Positions 19,862 to 27,949 of a stretch of 64,000 bases of DNA are shown here, piece by piece. This DNA comes from Victivallales bacterium (GTDB taxonomy: Bacteria; Verrucomicrobiota; Lentisphaeria; Oligosphaerales; Oligosphaeraceae), in assembly GCA_017964325.1 (NCBI GenBank), contig JAGCSE010000090.1:1-64000 (forward strand), in the 5' to 3' direction. The notes below the pieces were generated by a model, which was not told where the DNA came from, did not search any database, and was given only the letters and a program-made list of their open reading frames with translations. The position numbers and the translations under genes were made by a program. Each line of letters opens with the position of its first letter. Positions within the stretch are counted from its first letter, which is position 1.

Positions 19862-22750
19862 TTATAAAGGTATAAGGTCTAGGGATGATTTCCGAAGCAT
19901 GGCGCGGGAAGCTGCGATGCAGATGTTGCGTTCTTTACTGAAGGTATCCTGCAGCCGTTCGGCTGCTTGGCGGACATCGGCCATGGTCAATTGCAGGATT
20001 TGCTGGCGGAGATGCAGACGTTGTTCGTATGTAAGTCCCGTGAGTTCAGCGAACATGATGGAGTCGCAACGTCTTGGAGGGCGCGGCGGCGAATCCTTGA
20101 GCTGGGAGATGACGGCTCCTTCGAGCTCGTGTTCCGTCCATTTGGGAATGGAATCGTCCAGAGAGGCGATGATGTCCATGGTCGCAGTCGGACTTGGGTC
20201 TCGCGCGGAGCCGATGTACCACAGTTCTTCGAAGGGGAGGTAACGGCAGGTTGCGCCGTATGCTCCACGCTGGATGCGAATCTGCTCCCATACGGGGCCA
20301 CTGCCGAGAAGCTCTGCATAAACGCAAAGTGCTGCACAATCGGAAGATGAATATCCAGGAGCGCGATGGTACAAAGCTGTTGCGCCGACATCGCAGGTGA
20401 TGGGATATGCTTCGCGCCGTCCGTTGTCTCCGAATGTCCAGTCGGTGGGCAGACGAAATGGCGTGGCGTGGTCAAGGCAGGGTGTTTGAAAACGTCCGAG
20501 AAGTTGGGCACGTCCCGTTGAAGGGCCGACATGGACGACGGCGAGTGGAGTCGCCGCGACAAGTTTGGACATCATTCGTTCAAGGCGTTCAATCATGGAC
20601 GGTAGCCCGGAAACTGGCGTTCGTGCGTTTTGGCGACATTCTCTGTAATGCGCAAGTCCTTGCCAATGTTCAAGACACGTCGCCGACGGCGTGAGTCCCG
20701 CACCTGCCCGAAGGCGTGTAAAAAGGTGGGAGTCCTCTTGAATGGCCAGGCTGAATTTGCTGTAGCGTTGTCGGAGGAGTTCGGTGATTCTTTTCTTTTC
20801 TGTGAAAACGGTTTGTGTAAGGCGTTCGTGGAGGAAATCCAAGGCGATCGGCAATGTTTCGTCCAGCGAACTGAATCTGCATGAAAGGATGCCGACAGAA
20901 GATTTGGCGGGCGAGACGGATGGTTCGATGGAATAGTCGAATTCTATGTAAGCTCCTGCGGCGGCAAGCAAGTCGTCGAAAGCCGCATAGTCGTGCTTTG
21001 CCGTGCCGAGATGGTTGAGCATGGAGACAAAAAGGGGGAGGGCGCCCATGTCTTCTTCTGAAAAGATGTCCAGCGGGAAGGCGATTTTCAGATAATGGAG
21101 GCCGTTAGTTTGGACATCTTCCGACAGAATAGGGACTTGCGAAGCAGTTGTCAGGCGGTCTGGATTGAAGGGAAGCGGGAAGGGGGAGATGTCTTTTCGT
21201 GCTAGATGGGGCAGGGTGGCAAGGGCTTCCGGCGTGTCTGGAGTCGTCTGGCGGAGAAGAAGGCGTTTCTGTTGTTCGGCGATGGCTTTCAGCTCATCGT
21301 GTGACATACTGGCCTTGAGTGTTTTCAAACGCTGCTCCTTCGCTTGTTTTTTTCTGGCAGGCAAGGTGGTGCTTGGCTTGAACCACAGGCTGACATAACG
21401 GTTGTTCCGAAGGATGCCATCGCGAACGAAATCGGTCAGTAGTTTCGGATTTGCATGGACTTCGGCTTCGAGTTCATCAAGCATGCGTATGTTGTCCAGC
21501 ATGATGAGAGGATCATCATCGTGAATCCACCCATCGAAAACGTCGTCGATGAGATTATAGAGGAACGCGGAGTCGATTTCGCGTTTCTCGATTTTAAGTT
21601 GTTTGAAAGCGGCGTTAAGTTGATTTGGCGTGGGGCCGTTTACGACAAAAGTTTGAAGCGTGTCGTGAATTTTTTGTTGCAGTGCAAGGATATAGGTTGG
21701 AACGACGCCAGTTGCGCCGATGGAGAAAACGATTTGCGGTGTTTCGGTGTCAAAGCCTGAATTACTGTAAATGTCGTTGGCGTTGTCAAATTCGAGGATG
21801 GTTTTCTTGAGGGGGGCGCCTTCGTTGTCAAAGAGGATGGAGTCGAGAAGGTCTGCGATGAGCCGTTCCTTTGGTGTAGAATGCGCTTTGACGAGCCATG
21901 CACAGGCCCATGCAACCTGTTCATCGGGGGATTGGTCTGGACGTGAGGCGACCATGACGGTGCCATGCTTGGGGGCGTGCCATTTGGTCGGATGGATACG
22001 GGATTGTTTGGGGGCTTTGGGGAAGGGGCGGGGCAGTGATGCGAGATGCTTTTCGAGAAAAGCGAGTTTCTTTTCCGTAGGAATGTTTCCGTACAGGAGA
22101 ATCTTGGTATTAGCTGGCGTGTAGTGGCTGCGGTAGTAGTCTAGAAAATCTTCGTAGGAGAGATTGACGATTTGGTCTGGATTGCCGCCGGAGTTTTGGG
22201 AGAGCGGAAATTCCGGAAGAAGTCTTGAGAGAAGTTCGTTTTCGATGAGAGTGTCCAGTTCCGACATGGCGGCGTTCATTTCATTGAGAACGATTCCGTT
22301 TTCAATGAGTTTTGAATTGAGTCGGCCTGGAGATTTGAAGGCGAGATGCCATCCTTCCTGCTGGAAGATTTCGCGGGTGAGCGTGGGCTGGAAAACGCAG
22401 TCCCAATAAACCTCGAAGATATTGAAGAAATCAGTTGGATTGACGGATGCGAAGGGGAAGACGGTGTGGTCGTTGTAGGTGAAGGCGTTGAGAAGCGTTG
22501 CCATGCTTGTCCGTTCAAGTTCGGAGAAGGGCGACTTGACGGGAAAATGGAGCGATCCTTCGCAGACGCAATGTTCGATGACGTGTTGAATGCCTGAACT
22601 GTCCGTCGGGATGGTGGTAAATCCGAATGCGCAGAGGTTTTCCGTATCATCACATTCCAGTGAAACCGCCTCCATTCCGCAGGAATGACGGAACCGCTTG
22701 GCAGTTATGCCAAGCGGTGCGATGGTTGTGGTGGAGATGGATTTAAACAT
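19862..22750 (-). CDS. M16C metalloprotease, PreP/Cym1-like
   Basis: A 962-residue zinc peptidase of the presequence-protease type, which degrades short unfolded peptides inside a closed chamber. The start at 22750 (MFKSISTTTIAP) was chosen over an upstream ATG because the extra 27 residues are unlike the family; no good ribosome binding site is visible for either. The inverted zinc motif HVIEH is at residues 56-60 and the distal ligand region is NGIVLNEMNAAMSELDTL. Two M16 halves are joined by the coiled linker LKTLKASMSHDELKAIAEQQKRL. No signal peptide is seen, so it is probably cytoplasmic. The Gfo/Idh-like gene follows. Confidence 0.9.
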   Translation of the reverse strand: MFKSISTTTIAPLGITAKRFRHSCGMEAVSLECDDTENLCAFGFTTIPTDSSGIQHVIEHCVCEGSLHFPVKSPFSELERTSMATLLNAFTYNDHTVFPFASVNPTDFFNIFEVYWDCVFQPTLTREIFQQEGWHLAFKSPGRLNSKLIENGIVLNEMNAAMSELDTLIENELLSRLLPEFPLSQNSGGNPDQIVNLSYEDFLDYYRSHYTPANTKILLYGNIPTEKKLAFLEKHLASLPRPFPKAPKQSRIHPTKWHAPKHGTVMVASRPDQSPDEQVAWACAWLVKAHSTPKERLIADLLDSILFDNEGAPLKKTILEFDNANDIYSNSGFDTETPQIVFSIGATGVVPTYILALQQKIHDTLQTFVVNGPTPNQLNAAFKQLKIEKREIDSAFLYNLIDDVFDGWIHDDDPLIMLDNIRMLDELEAEVHANPKLLTDFVRDGILRNNRYVSLWFKPSTTLPARKKQAKEQRLKTLKASMSHDELKAIAEQQKRLLLRQTTPDTPEALATLPHLARKDISPFPLPFNPDRLTTASQVPILSEDVQTNGLHYLKIAFPLDIFSEEDMGALPLFVSMLNHLGTAKHDYAAFDDLLAAAGAYIEFDYSIEPSVSPAKSSVGILSCRFSSLDETLPIALDFLHERLTQTVFTEKKRITELLRQRYSKFSLAIQEDSHLFTRLRAGAGLTPSATCLEHWQGLAHYRECRQNARTPVSGLPSMIERLERMMSKLVAATPLAVVHVGPSTGRAQLLGRFQTPCLDHATPFRLPTDWTFGDNGRREAYPITCDVGATALYHRAPGYSSSDCAALCVYAELLGSGPVWEQIRIQRGAYGATCRYLPFEELWYIGSARDPSPTATMDIIASLDDSIPKWTEHELEGAVISQLKDSPPRPPRRCDSIMFAELTGLTYEQRLHLRQQILQLTMADVRQAAERLQDTFSKERNICIAASRAMLRKSSLDLIPL

Positions 22751-22800
22751 GACACGAAAATAATCTGTAAAGATTGGAATTTCTAGAAAACTAGCGCTCC

Positions 22801-22844
22801 AAAATGAAACAAAACAAGCCGACAACGGCAAGCGCTGTCGGCTT
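22801..22844 (-). terminator. Rho-independent terminator of the rpoA-rplQ cluster
   Basis: On the minus strand AAGCCGACA pairs with TGTCGGCTT (22836-22844 with 22816-22824), an 11-base loop between, followed by GTTTTGTTTC. It lies about 35 bases past the rplQ stop. Confidence 0.85.
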
Positions 22845-22877
22845 ATCCTTGGCTAAAAGGCCATGATTTTCAAAGCG

Positions 22878-23333
22878 TTAGTTCTCGGCTTTCGGGGCTT
22901 CTTCCGCCTTCGGAGCTTCTTCTGTCTTGGCTGCCTCTTCGACCACCGCTACGGATTTGCGAGCGGCGACCGTTTCGTCGTTTTCGACGAATTCGATGAT
23001 GGCCATTTCAGCGGCGTCACCGATGCGCGGACCGAGCTTCATAATGCGCGTATATCCACCCGGGCGTTTTGCGAACCCAGGAGCGATGGTCTCGAACAGG
23101 GTGTGCACTTTGTCCACTTGATGGATGGTGGCGATGGCCAGCCTGCGGGCGTGGAGGGTTCCAATTTTCCCAAAGGTCACCATCTTTTCGGCCACGCGGC
23201 GGATTTCCTTCGCCTTGACCAGCGTGGTGGTGATGCGTCCATGCTCGATCAAGCTGCAAACGGCGTTGGCCAGCAAGGATTTGCGATGACCGGACTTGCG
23301 GCCGATCTTAAAGGTGTGCTTGCGATGTCTCAT
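22878..23333 (-). CDS. rplQ: 50S ribosomal protein L17
   Basis: A 151-residue large-subunit protein. The conserved core MRHRKHTFKIGRKSGHRKSLLANA, then GRITTTLVKAKEIRRVAEK and GGYTRIMKLGPRIGDAAEMA, occupies residues 1-120. A family-typical but variable Ala/Glu/Lys-rich tail with the repeat EEAPKA follows. It starts 5 bases after rpoA and is the last gene of the cluster. Confidence 0.98.
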   Translation of the reverse strand: MRHRKHTFKIGRKSGHRKSLLANAVCSLIEHGRITTTLVKAKEIRRVAEKMVTFGKIGTLHARRLAIATIHQVDKVHTLFETIAPGFAKRPGGYTRIMKLGPRIGDAAEMAIIEFVENDETVAARKSVAVVEEAAKTEEAPKAEEAPKAEN

Positions 23334-23338
23334 CTAGG

Positions 23339-24388
23339 TCATTCCTCTTTGTTCGGTATTTGCTCGGCCGCAAGACGGCGAGTCACTTCATTTTTGATAT
23401 CTTCGGGCAACTGCATTCCGATGCTGAGGTTGATGTCCAACAGCTTCTGCTTGATTTCCTGGACGGTCTTCTTACCGCAGTTACGATGCTTCAGCAGTTC
23501 GGATTCGGGCTTTTCGACCAGTTCGAAGATATGCTTAATCTGGAGGGCTTCGAGGACGTTCACGGCGCGGACCGAGAACTCCAGCGTATCGACGCTCTGG
23601 CAGAGCTTGCTGATCTTTTCAAGGCTTTCTTCGTCAAAATCAGGGATTTCGACGGCGGGGGCGCCCTGTGCGGAATCCTTCGAATCTCCGATGAAGAAGG
23701 AGAGGTGATCGGTCAGGATTCTGGCGGCCTTCTTGACGGCGTCGCGCGGGTCGATACGGCCATCCGCCCAGACGGTGAGTTCAAGGCGGTCGTAGTCGGT
23801 GTTGGAACCGACGCGGCAAGCCTGGACGTCATACGAAACGCGTTCGATAGGGGAGAAGAGGCAGTCCACGGGGATTGTGCCGATGGGCTGGTCGTCCCGT
23901 TTATTCAGTTCGGACGGACGATAGCCTTTGCCTTTGTCCAGTTCGAGGTGCATCTCGAATATGCGATCCGTGTCCAGCGTGCAGATGAGTTGGTCTTTAT
24001 TGAGGACTTCGACAATTCCGTCTTCACGGATGTTTGCTCCTGTGACAGGACCTGCTTTATCTGCATACAATTCAACGGTGTGCGGCAGATCGCCACTGCA
24101 CGTGAATTTCAGTTTTTTGACGTTGAGAACGATGTCCATGACATCTTCGAGAACGTCAGGAATGGAGCTGAACTCATGGGCGACCTTCGGAATGTAGATG
24201 CTGGAGACGGCAACTCCCTCCATGGAGGAGAGCAGAACCCGACGGAGCGCGTTGCCGAGTGTGTTGCCGAATCCATGAGCCCAAGGCTCTGTGGTTATTT
24301 TGACCTTATGGGGGACGCCACGCTCATCTAAGTCAAAACAATCAATATTAATAGTTTTGGTAGGTTCGATTCCTTCAATGCCTGGCAT
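23339..24388 (-). CDS. rpoA: DNA-directed RNA polymerase subunit alpha
   Basis: The 349-residue alpha subunit, which dimerises to nucleate core polymerase assembly. The N-terminal domain shows EPWAHGFGNTLGNALRRVLLSSMEGVA; the C-terminal domain shows SVRAVNVLEALQIKHIFELVEKPESELLKHRNCGKKTVQEIKQKL, the helix-hairpin region that contacts UP elements and activators. It lies between rpsK and rplQ. rpsD, normally just upstream of rpoA, is absent from the 110-base gap after rpsK. Confidence 0.98.
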   Translation of the reverse strand: MPGIEGIEPTKTINIDCFDLDERGVPHKVKITTEPWAHGFGNTLGNALRRVLLSSMEGVAVSSIYIPKVAHEFSSIPDVLEDVMDIVLNVKKLKFTCSGDLPHTVELYADKAGPVTGANIREDGIVEVLNKDQLICTLDTDRIFEMHLELDKGKGYRPSELNKRDDQPIGTIPVDCLFSPIERVSYDVQACRVGSNTDYDRLELTVWADGRIDPRDAVKKAARILTDHLSFFIGDSKDSAQGAPAVEIPDFDEESLEKISKLCQSVDTLEFSVRAVNVLEALQIKHIFELVEKPESELLKHRNCGKKTVQEIKQKLLDINLSIGMQLPEDIKNEVTRRLAAEQIPNKEE

Positions 24389-24498
24389 GTTGTTCTCCTT
24401 CGTGTAAGACGTTGCAGATGTTCGGGGGCGTGACTTATGTCAGAGGCGGAGCCGAACTGTTGAAAAGACGGTAATGGAACAGCAGTCCAAGATGGGAT

Positions 24499-24933
24499 TT
24501 AGACGCGGCGTCTTTTCGGCGGTCTGCACCCGTTGTGCGGTAGCGGGGTGACGTCTCTGAGAGCTGTGATGTCCAGACCAGCGGCGGCAATGCCACGGAC
24601 GGCGGATTCGCGTCCTGCGCCTGGGCCCTTGATTTCGATTTCGACTTCCTTGAGGCCGTAGGTGGCCATCGCCTTCTTCGCGGCGTCTGTCGCGATGAGC
24701 TGGGCGACGTATGCGGTCGATTTACGGGAGCCTTTGTAACCGAGCTTGCCGCCAGTGGACCATGAAAGGATGTTGCCCTGCATATCCGAAATGGCGACGC
24801 GGGTGTTGTTGAAAGTTGAATCGACGTGGACGATACCCTGGAGGACCTGTCTGCCGCCTTTGCCTTTTTTCTTGCTTTCGGCTGGCGCTGCAGCGGTGGT
24901 CGTTTCCTGAGTGGTGACTTGCTCTTCTGCCAT
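24499..24933 (-). CDS. rpsK: 30S ribosomal protein S11
   Basis: A 144-residue small-subunit platform protein. Family segments are [55 protein letters not shown] and the C-terminal [18 protein letters not shown]. About 24 residues at the N-terminus ([20 protein letters not shown]) form a low-complexity extension beyond the usual start. Confidence 0.98.
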   Translation of the reverse strand: MAEEQVTTQETTTAAAPAESKKKGKGGRQVLQGIVHVDSTFNNTRVAISDMQGNILSWSTGGKLGYKGSRKSTAYVAQLIATDAAKKAMATYGLKEVEIEIKGPGAGRESAVRGIAAAGLDITALRDVTPLPHNGCRPPKRRRV

Positions 24934-24963
24934 ATTTCCTTTCCTAAATTAAATAATGGATGA

Positions 24964-25362
24964 TTACTTTGCGTTGGCCTGCTTTCTCTCGGTACGGTCG
25001 CGGATGGCGCCGACGGTCTTCTTGCCGCCCTTGCGGGTACGGGCGTTCGTCTTGGTGCGCTGTCCATGGACGGGGAGGTTTTTGCGGTGGCGCGTGCCTC
25101 TGTAGGAATTGATGGCCATGAGTCGGCGGATGTTCTGGGCGATTTGGCGCCTGAGGTCACCTTCGACAGTGTAGTGTTCCTGGAGGATCTGGAGGATTGC
25201 GGTGATATTCGCTTCCGTGAGGTCCCCTGCCTTGGTCATCGGATCGATGTTGGCCATGCGGCAGATTTCGTCCGCGATATGCGGCCCGATGCCGTAGATA
25301 TAGCGCAGCGAAATGTTGATGTGTTTGTTGTTTGGGATGTCAATACCTAGAATACGTGGCAT
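24964..25362 (-). CDS. rpsM: 30S ribosomal protein S13
   Basis: A 132-residue head protein of the small subunit. It shows RILGIDIPNNKHINISLRYIYGIGPHIADEIC and the conserved YRGTRHRKNLPVHGQRTKTNARTRKG near residues 94-118. It is followed by rpsK after 30 bases and preceded by rpmJ. Confidence 0.98.
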   Translation of the reverse strand: MPRILGIDIPNNKHINISLRYIYGIGPHIADEICRMANIDPMTKAGDLTEANITAILQILQEHYTVEGDLRRQIAQNIRRLMAINSYRGTRHRKNLPVHGQRTKTNARTRKGGKKTVGAIRDRTERKQANAK

Positions 25363-25408
25363 GTCCGTGTCCTGTGTTATCTATTGTTAATTGTTGTTTT
25401 CCTGTTAG

Positions 25409-25522
25409 TTAACCCTGTCTCTGCTTGTGTTTTGGATTTGTGCATATGATACGAACGACGCCCGCGCGCCGAATGACGCGGCAGTTGTTGCAGATACGCT
25501 TTACGGATGCCCTGACCTTCAT
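25409..25522 (-). CDS. rpmJ: 50S ribosomal protein L36
   Basis: A 37-codon gene. The translation begins [19 protein letters not shown] and continues [18 protein letters not shown]. The four zinc ligands of the zinc-binding L36 type are present: Cys11, Cys14, Cys27 and His32. AGAAGGA precedes the ATG by about 8 bases. Position between infA and rpsM is the classical one. Confidence 0.96.
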   Translation of the reverse strand: MKVRASVKRICNNCRVIRRAGVVRIICTNPKHKQRQG

Positions 25523-25617
25523 GACGTTTTCCTTCTCTGATTGGTTTCCCATGTTTCCATGGGTGCGGCGGAATGCGTTTTATGGTTATGATACAAATGC
25601 AAGACAAAAATATAATG

Positions 25618-25695
25618 CCCCAATGGGAAAATTCCAGTAAATGGCGTCAAAAATCTTCATCTTGAACCATAAAAAGGAATTTTCCTCTGTCGGGG
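25618..25695 (-). promoter_or_regulatory. Long inverted repeat in the infA-rpmJ gap
   Basis: GGAAAATTCC (25626-25635) and its exact reverse complement GGAATTTTCC (25676-25685) are 40 bases apart, with outer CCCC/GGGG (25618-25621 with 25692-25695) able to extend the pairing. It lies between infA and rpmJ and could attenuate or regulate entry into the ribosomal genes. Confidence 0.45.
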
Positions 25696-25711
25696 AGGGG
25701 ACCTTCAGTTG

Positions 25712-25927
25712 TCAGCGTTTCCTGTAGGAAATCCTGCCTTTGGTGAGGTCGTAGGGGGAAAGTTCGACGGACACCTGGTCTCCAGGCAGGATGCGGATGA
25801 AATGCATTCGCATCTTCCCTGAGATGTGTGCGATGACTTCATGTCCGTTCTCAAGTGTCACGACAAACTGTGTATTGGGGAGCAGTTCCTTGACGACGCC
25901 CTCCACTTTTATGCATTCTTTGGCCAT
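25712..25927 (-). CDS. infA: Translation initiation factor IF-1
   Basis: A 71-residue OB-fold factor that binds the ribosomal A site during initiation. The sequence is nearly canonical: [60 protein letters not shown] and a terminal SYRKR. The start lies inside the end of map, an overlap of 19 bases, implying translational coupling. Confidence 0.98.
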   Translation of the reverse strand: MAKECIKVEGVVKELLPNTQFVVTLENGHEVIAHISGKMRMHFIRILPGDQVSVELSPYDLTKGRISYRKR

Positions 25928-26682
25928 GTCAGCACCTCCGCGTCTTTCTGCGTGATCAATATCTGATGTTCAAAATGAGCTGATAGCGAACCATCTTGCG
26001 TGCGGACGGTCCAGCCGTCTTCTTTGTCTATTGTAATCTTCCACGTGCCGACGTTGACCATCGGCTCGATGGCGAGGATCATGCCCGGCTTCAGCTCTGG
26101 CGAGAAGCCAGGCAACTTGTAGTTCGGAACCTGCGGGTCTTCGTGCATCTTCCTGCCGCAGCCGTGGCCGACCATGTCGCGGACGACGGAGAAGCCAGCT
26201 TCCTTCACGACTTTTTCGACGGCGGAGCCGATGTCGCAGACACGGTTGCCTGGTCTTGCGGCGGCGATTCCAGCTTCCAGCGACCGGCGGGTCGCGTCTA
26301 GAAGCCTGTCTTTAAGCGGCGTGGAGACGGCGGGACCGCCTGCAATGACGGAGCGCGCATTGTCCCCCGTGAAGCCGCCGACCGTCACGCCGACGTCCAG
26401 CGAGACGATGTCGCCTGGATTGATGATCTTGTCCGCCCTTCCGATGCCGTGGACGACGACTTCGTTGATGGAGCAGCAAATCTGTCCAGGGTAGCCGTGG
26501 TAGTTGAGGAAGGCGCTCTTGCCACCGGTTTCCTTGATGAATTCGGCGGCGAGCCTGTCCACGTCCAGCGTGGACATTCCGGGGGTCACGGCTTCGCAGA
26601 GCCGTTGCAGGACGTATGCGGATGCCTGGGCGGCCGTGCGGACGCCCTCCAGGTCAGAACCTTTGTAGATGTTGATTTTCAT
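25909..26682 (-). CDS. map: Methionine aminopeptidase type I
   Basis: Removes initiator methionine from nascent proteins. The 257-residue enzyme carries the five metal ligands: the Asp pair in [13 protein letters not shown], His in [12 protein letters not shown], and the glutamates in LAIEPMVN and near [18 protein letters not shown] contributes the substrate His. It lacks the N-terminal zinc extension of other types. It lies 33 bases after adk and overlaps infA. Confidence 0.97.
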   Translation of the reverse strand: MKINIYKGSDLEGVRTAAQASAYVLQRLCEAVTPGMSTLDVDRLAAEFIKETGGKSAFLNYHGYPGQICCSINEVVVHGIGRADKIINPGDIVSLDVGVTVGGFTGDNARSVIAGGPAVSTPLKDRLLDATRRSLEAGIAAARPGNRVCDIGSAVEKVVKEAGFSVVRDMVGHGCGRKMHEDPQVPNYKLPGFSPELKPGMILAIEPMVNVGTWKITIDKEDGWTVRTQDGSLSAHFEHQILITQKDAEVLTWPKNA

Positions 26683-26715
26683 GCAGGACGGGAAAAGGCG
26701 GAGATGGCCGCCCGT

Positions 26716-27378
26716 TTACTTTTTGAGGACCGTCATGAGGCGGGCAAAATTGATTTCGGGTGTTTCGTTGGTGGAGGTCGTACGGATAAGGCTGCCTTCG
26801 GCTTCATAGAAGCTGACCAGCGGGGCGGTCTGCTTTGCATAGACGTCCAGGCGGTTGAGTGCGGCTTCTCGTGTGTCGTCCGAACGCTGATAGAGCTTTG
26901 CGCCACAGCGGTCGCAGACGCCTTCTTTCTTGGGAGGCATGGCGATGATATTGTAAATCGCGCCGCATTCTTTGTTTGTGCACATGCGGCGGGAGGTCAG
27001 GCGGGTGATGAGCATATCGTTGTCAGCCTCAATGAGGACGACGGCGGCCATGCGATGGCCGGTCCGCTGGAGGATGCCTTTGAGGGCTTCGGCCTGTGGA
27101 ACCGTGCGGGGGAATCCGTCCAGAAGGCAGCCGTTGGCGACGATGTCGTCTTTCTTCAACCTGTTTTCGACCATTTCGGCGACGATGTCATCCGAGACGA
27201 GTCCGCCGGCGGCGATGATACCCTTGACCTTGTTGCCAAGGTCTGTTCCTGCGGCCATTTCCTGGCGGAGGATGTCGCCAGTGGAGACGTGGACGGCTCC
27301 GGTCTTTTCGCAGAACATTTCACCGATGGTGCCCTTTCCAGCTCCTGGCGGGCCTATGAAGACGTAGATGTCAGCCAT
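26716..27378 (-). CDS. adk: Adenylate kinase, zinc-lid long form
   Basis: Interconverts ATP, ADP and AMP. The 220-residue enzyme has the P-loop GPPGAGKGT (about residues 9-17), VSTGDILRQEMAAGTDLG, and LLDGFPRTVPQAE for AMP binding. The lid holds a Cys4-type zinc site (CTNKEC ... CDRC). secY, which usually precedes adk in ribosomal clusters, is not here; rpoZ takes its place upstream. Confidence 0.97.
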   Translation of the reverse strand: MADIYVFIGPPGAGKGTIGEMFCEKTGAVHVSTGDILRQEMAAGTDLGNKVKGIIAAGGLVSDDIVAEMVENRLKKDDIVANGCLLDGFPRTVPQAEALKGILQRTGHRMAAVVLIEADNDMLITRLTSRRMCTNKECGAIYNIIAMPPKKEGVCDRCGAKLYQRSDDTREAALNRLDVYAKQTAPLVSFYEAEGSLIRTTSTNETPEINFARLMTVLKK

Positions 27379-27429
27379 TGTATTTGCCTTTGGTTGAATA
27401 AGTTAAATGTTTTTTTAGAAGATGTTCCG

Positions 27430-27654
27430 TCAGGGCTTTTTCTCATCGGCCCCGTCAGCGCGGGAGATGATGACCTTGCCTTCTGCGACTTCGAGGAGGG
27501 CGATGTCGAGATTGGAGCGTTCGTCATCCGGCTTCGAGGGGACGAGCCGCTTGGCGCCTTTCGCCAATTGGGCAGCCCGTGCTGAAACACCGTTGATGAA
27601 GAGTCTTACATCATCGACTTTTTCGCGTGCGCGCGCCAGATATTGTTCGTTCAT
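27430..27654 (-). CDS. rpoZ: DNA-directed RNA polymerase subunit omega
   Basis: A 74-residue protein of the omega/Rpb6 family, which helps fold the beta' subunit. The family pattern is seen in VSARAAQLAKGAKRLVPSKPDDERSNLDIALLEVAEGKV (the ARAxQLxxGAK...ALEExxxGKV motif). It is the first gene after a strong promoter and leads into adk-map-infA-rpmJ. Confidence 0.88.
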   Translation of the reverse strand: MNEQYLARAREKVDDVRLFINGVSARAAQLAKGAKRLVPSKPDDERSNLDIALLEVAEGKVIISRADGADEKKP

Positions 27655-27718
27655 TCAAAACCTCCAATTGATATGGGATTGCCGTTTTCTCCATAACGGA
27701 TGTTAAATGTAAATAAAT

Positions 27719-27747
27719 AATATAGACCTATTTTCAGTAAGTGTCAA
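27719..27747 (-). promoter_or_regulatory. Sigma70 promoter of the rpoZ-adk-map-infA ribosomal cluster
   Basis: On the minus strand TTGACA (27742-27747), a 17-base spacer and TATATT (27719-27724). The predicted transcript start is about 60 bases before the rpoZ ATG. It is a near-consensus promoter and the only strong one seen ahead of the cluster. Confidence 0.85.
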
Positions 27748-27871
27748 GTTTCTTTCCAGAGGCTTCTGAAAATTATTGATTGTTTTCAATGCGTTGTTGA
27801 ACCGTCATTGGAGGTGTTCATGAAAGATGGATGAATTATGCTGTTCATTTATGGAAATGATATATGTTCAT

Positions 27872-27899
27872 TTGTGATTTCTTTATACTACTGTATATT
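27872..27899 (+). promoter_or_regulatory. Probable promoter for the 27950 gene
   Basis: TTGTGA (27872-27877), 16-base spacer, TATATT (27894-27899), about 50 bases before the start codon. An 11-bp inverted repeat ATGAAAGATGG/CCATCTTTCAT (27820-27830 and 27922-27932) brackets it. Confidence 0.5.
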
Positions 27900-27949
27900 A
27901 TAAGCTGGAGTTTAGTTCTTTCCATCTTTCATCATGGGGAATGCAACGG

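Noticed and set aside
26449..27585. 378-codon plus-strand frame across map, adk and rpoZ
   Set aside because: It runs antisense through three clearly identified housekeeping genes and encodes a low-complexity acidic product.
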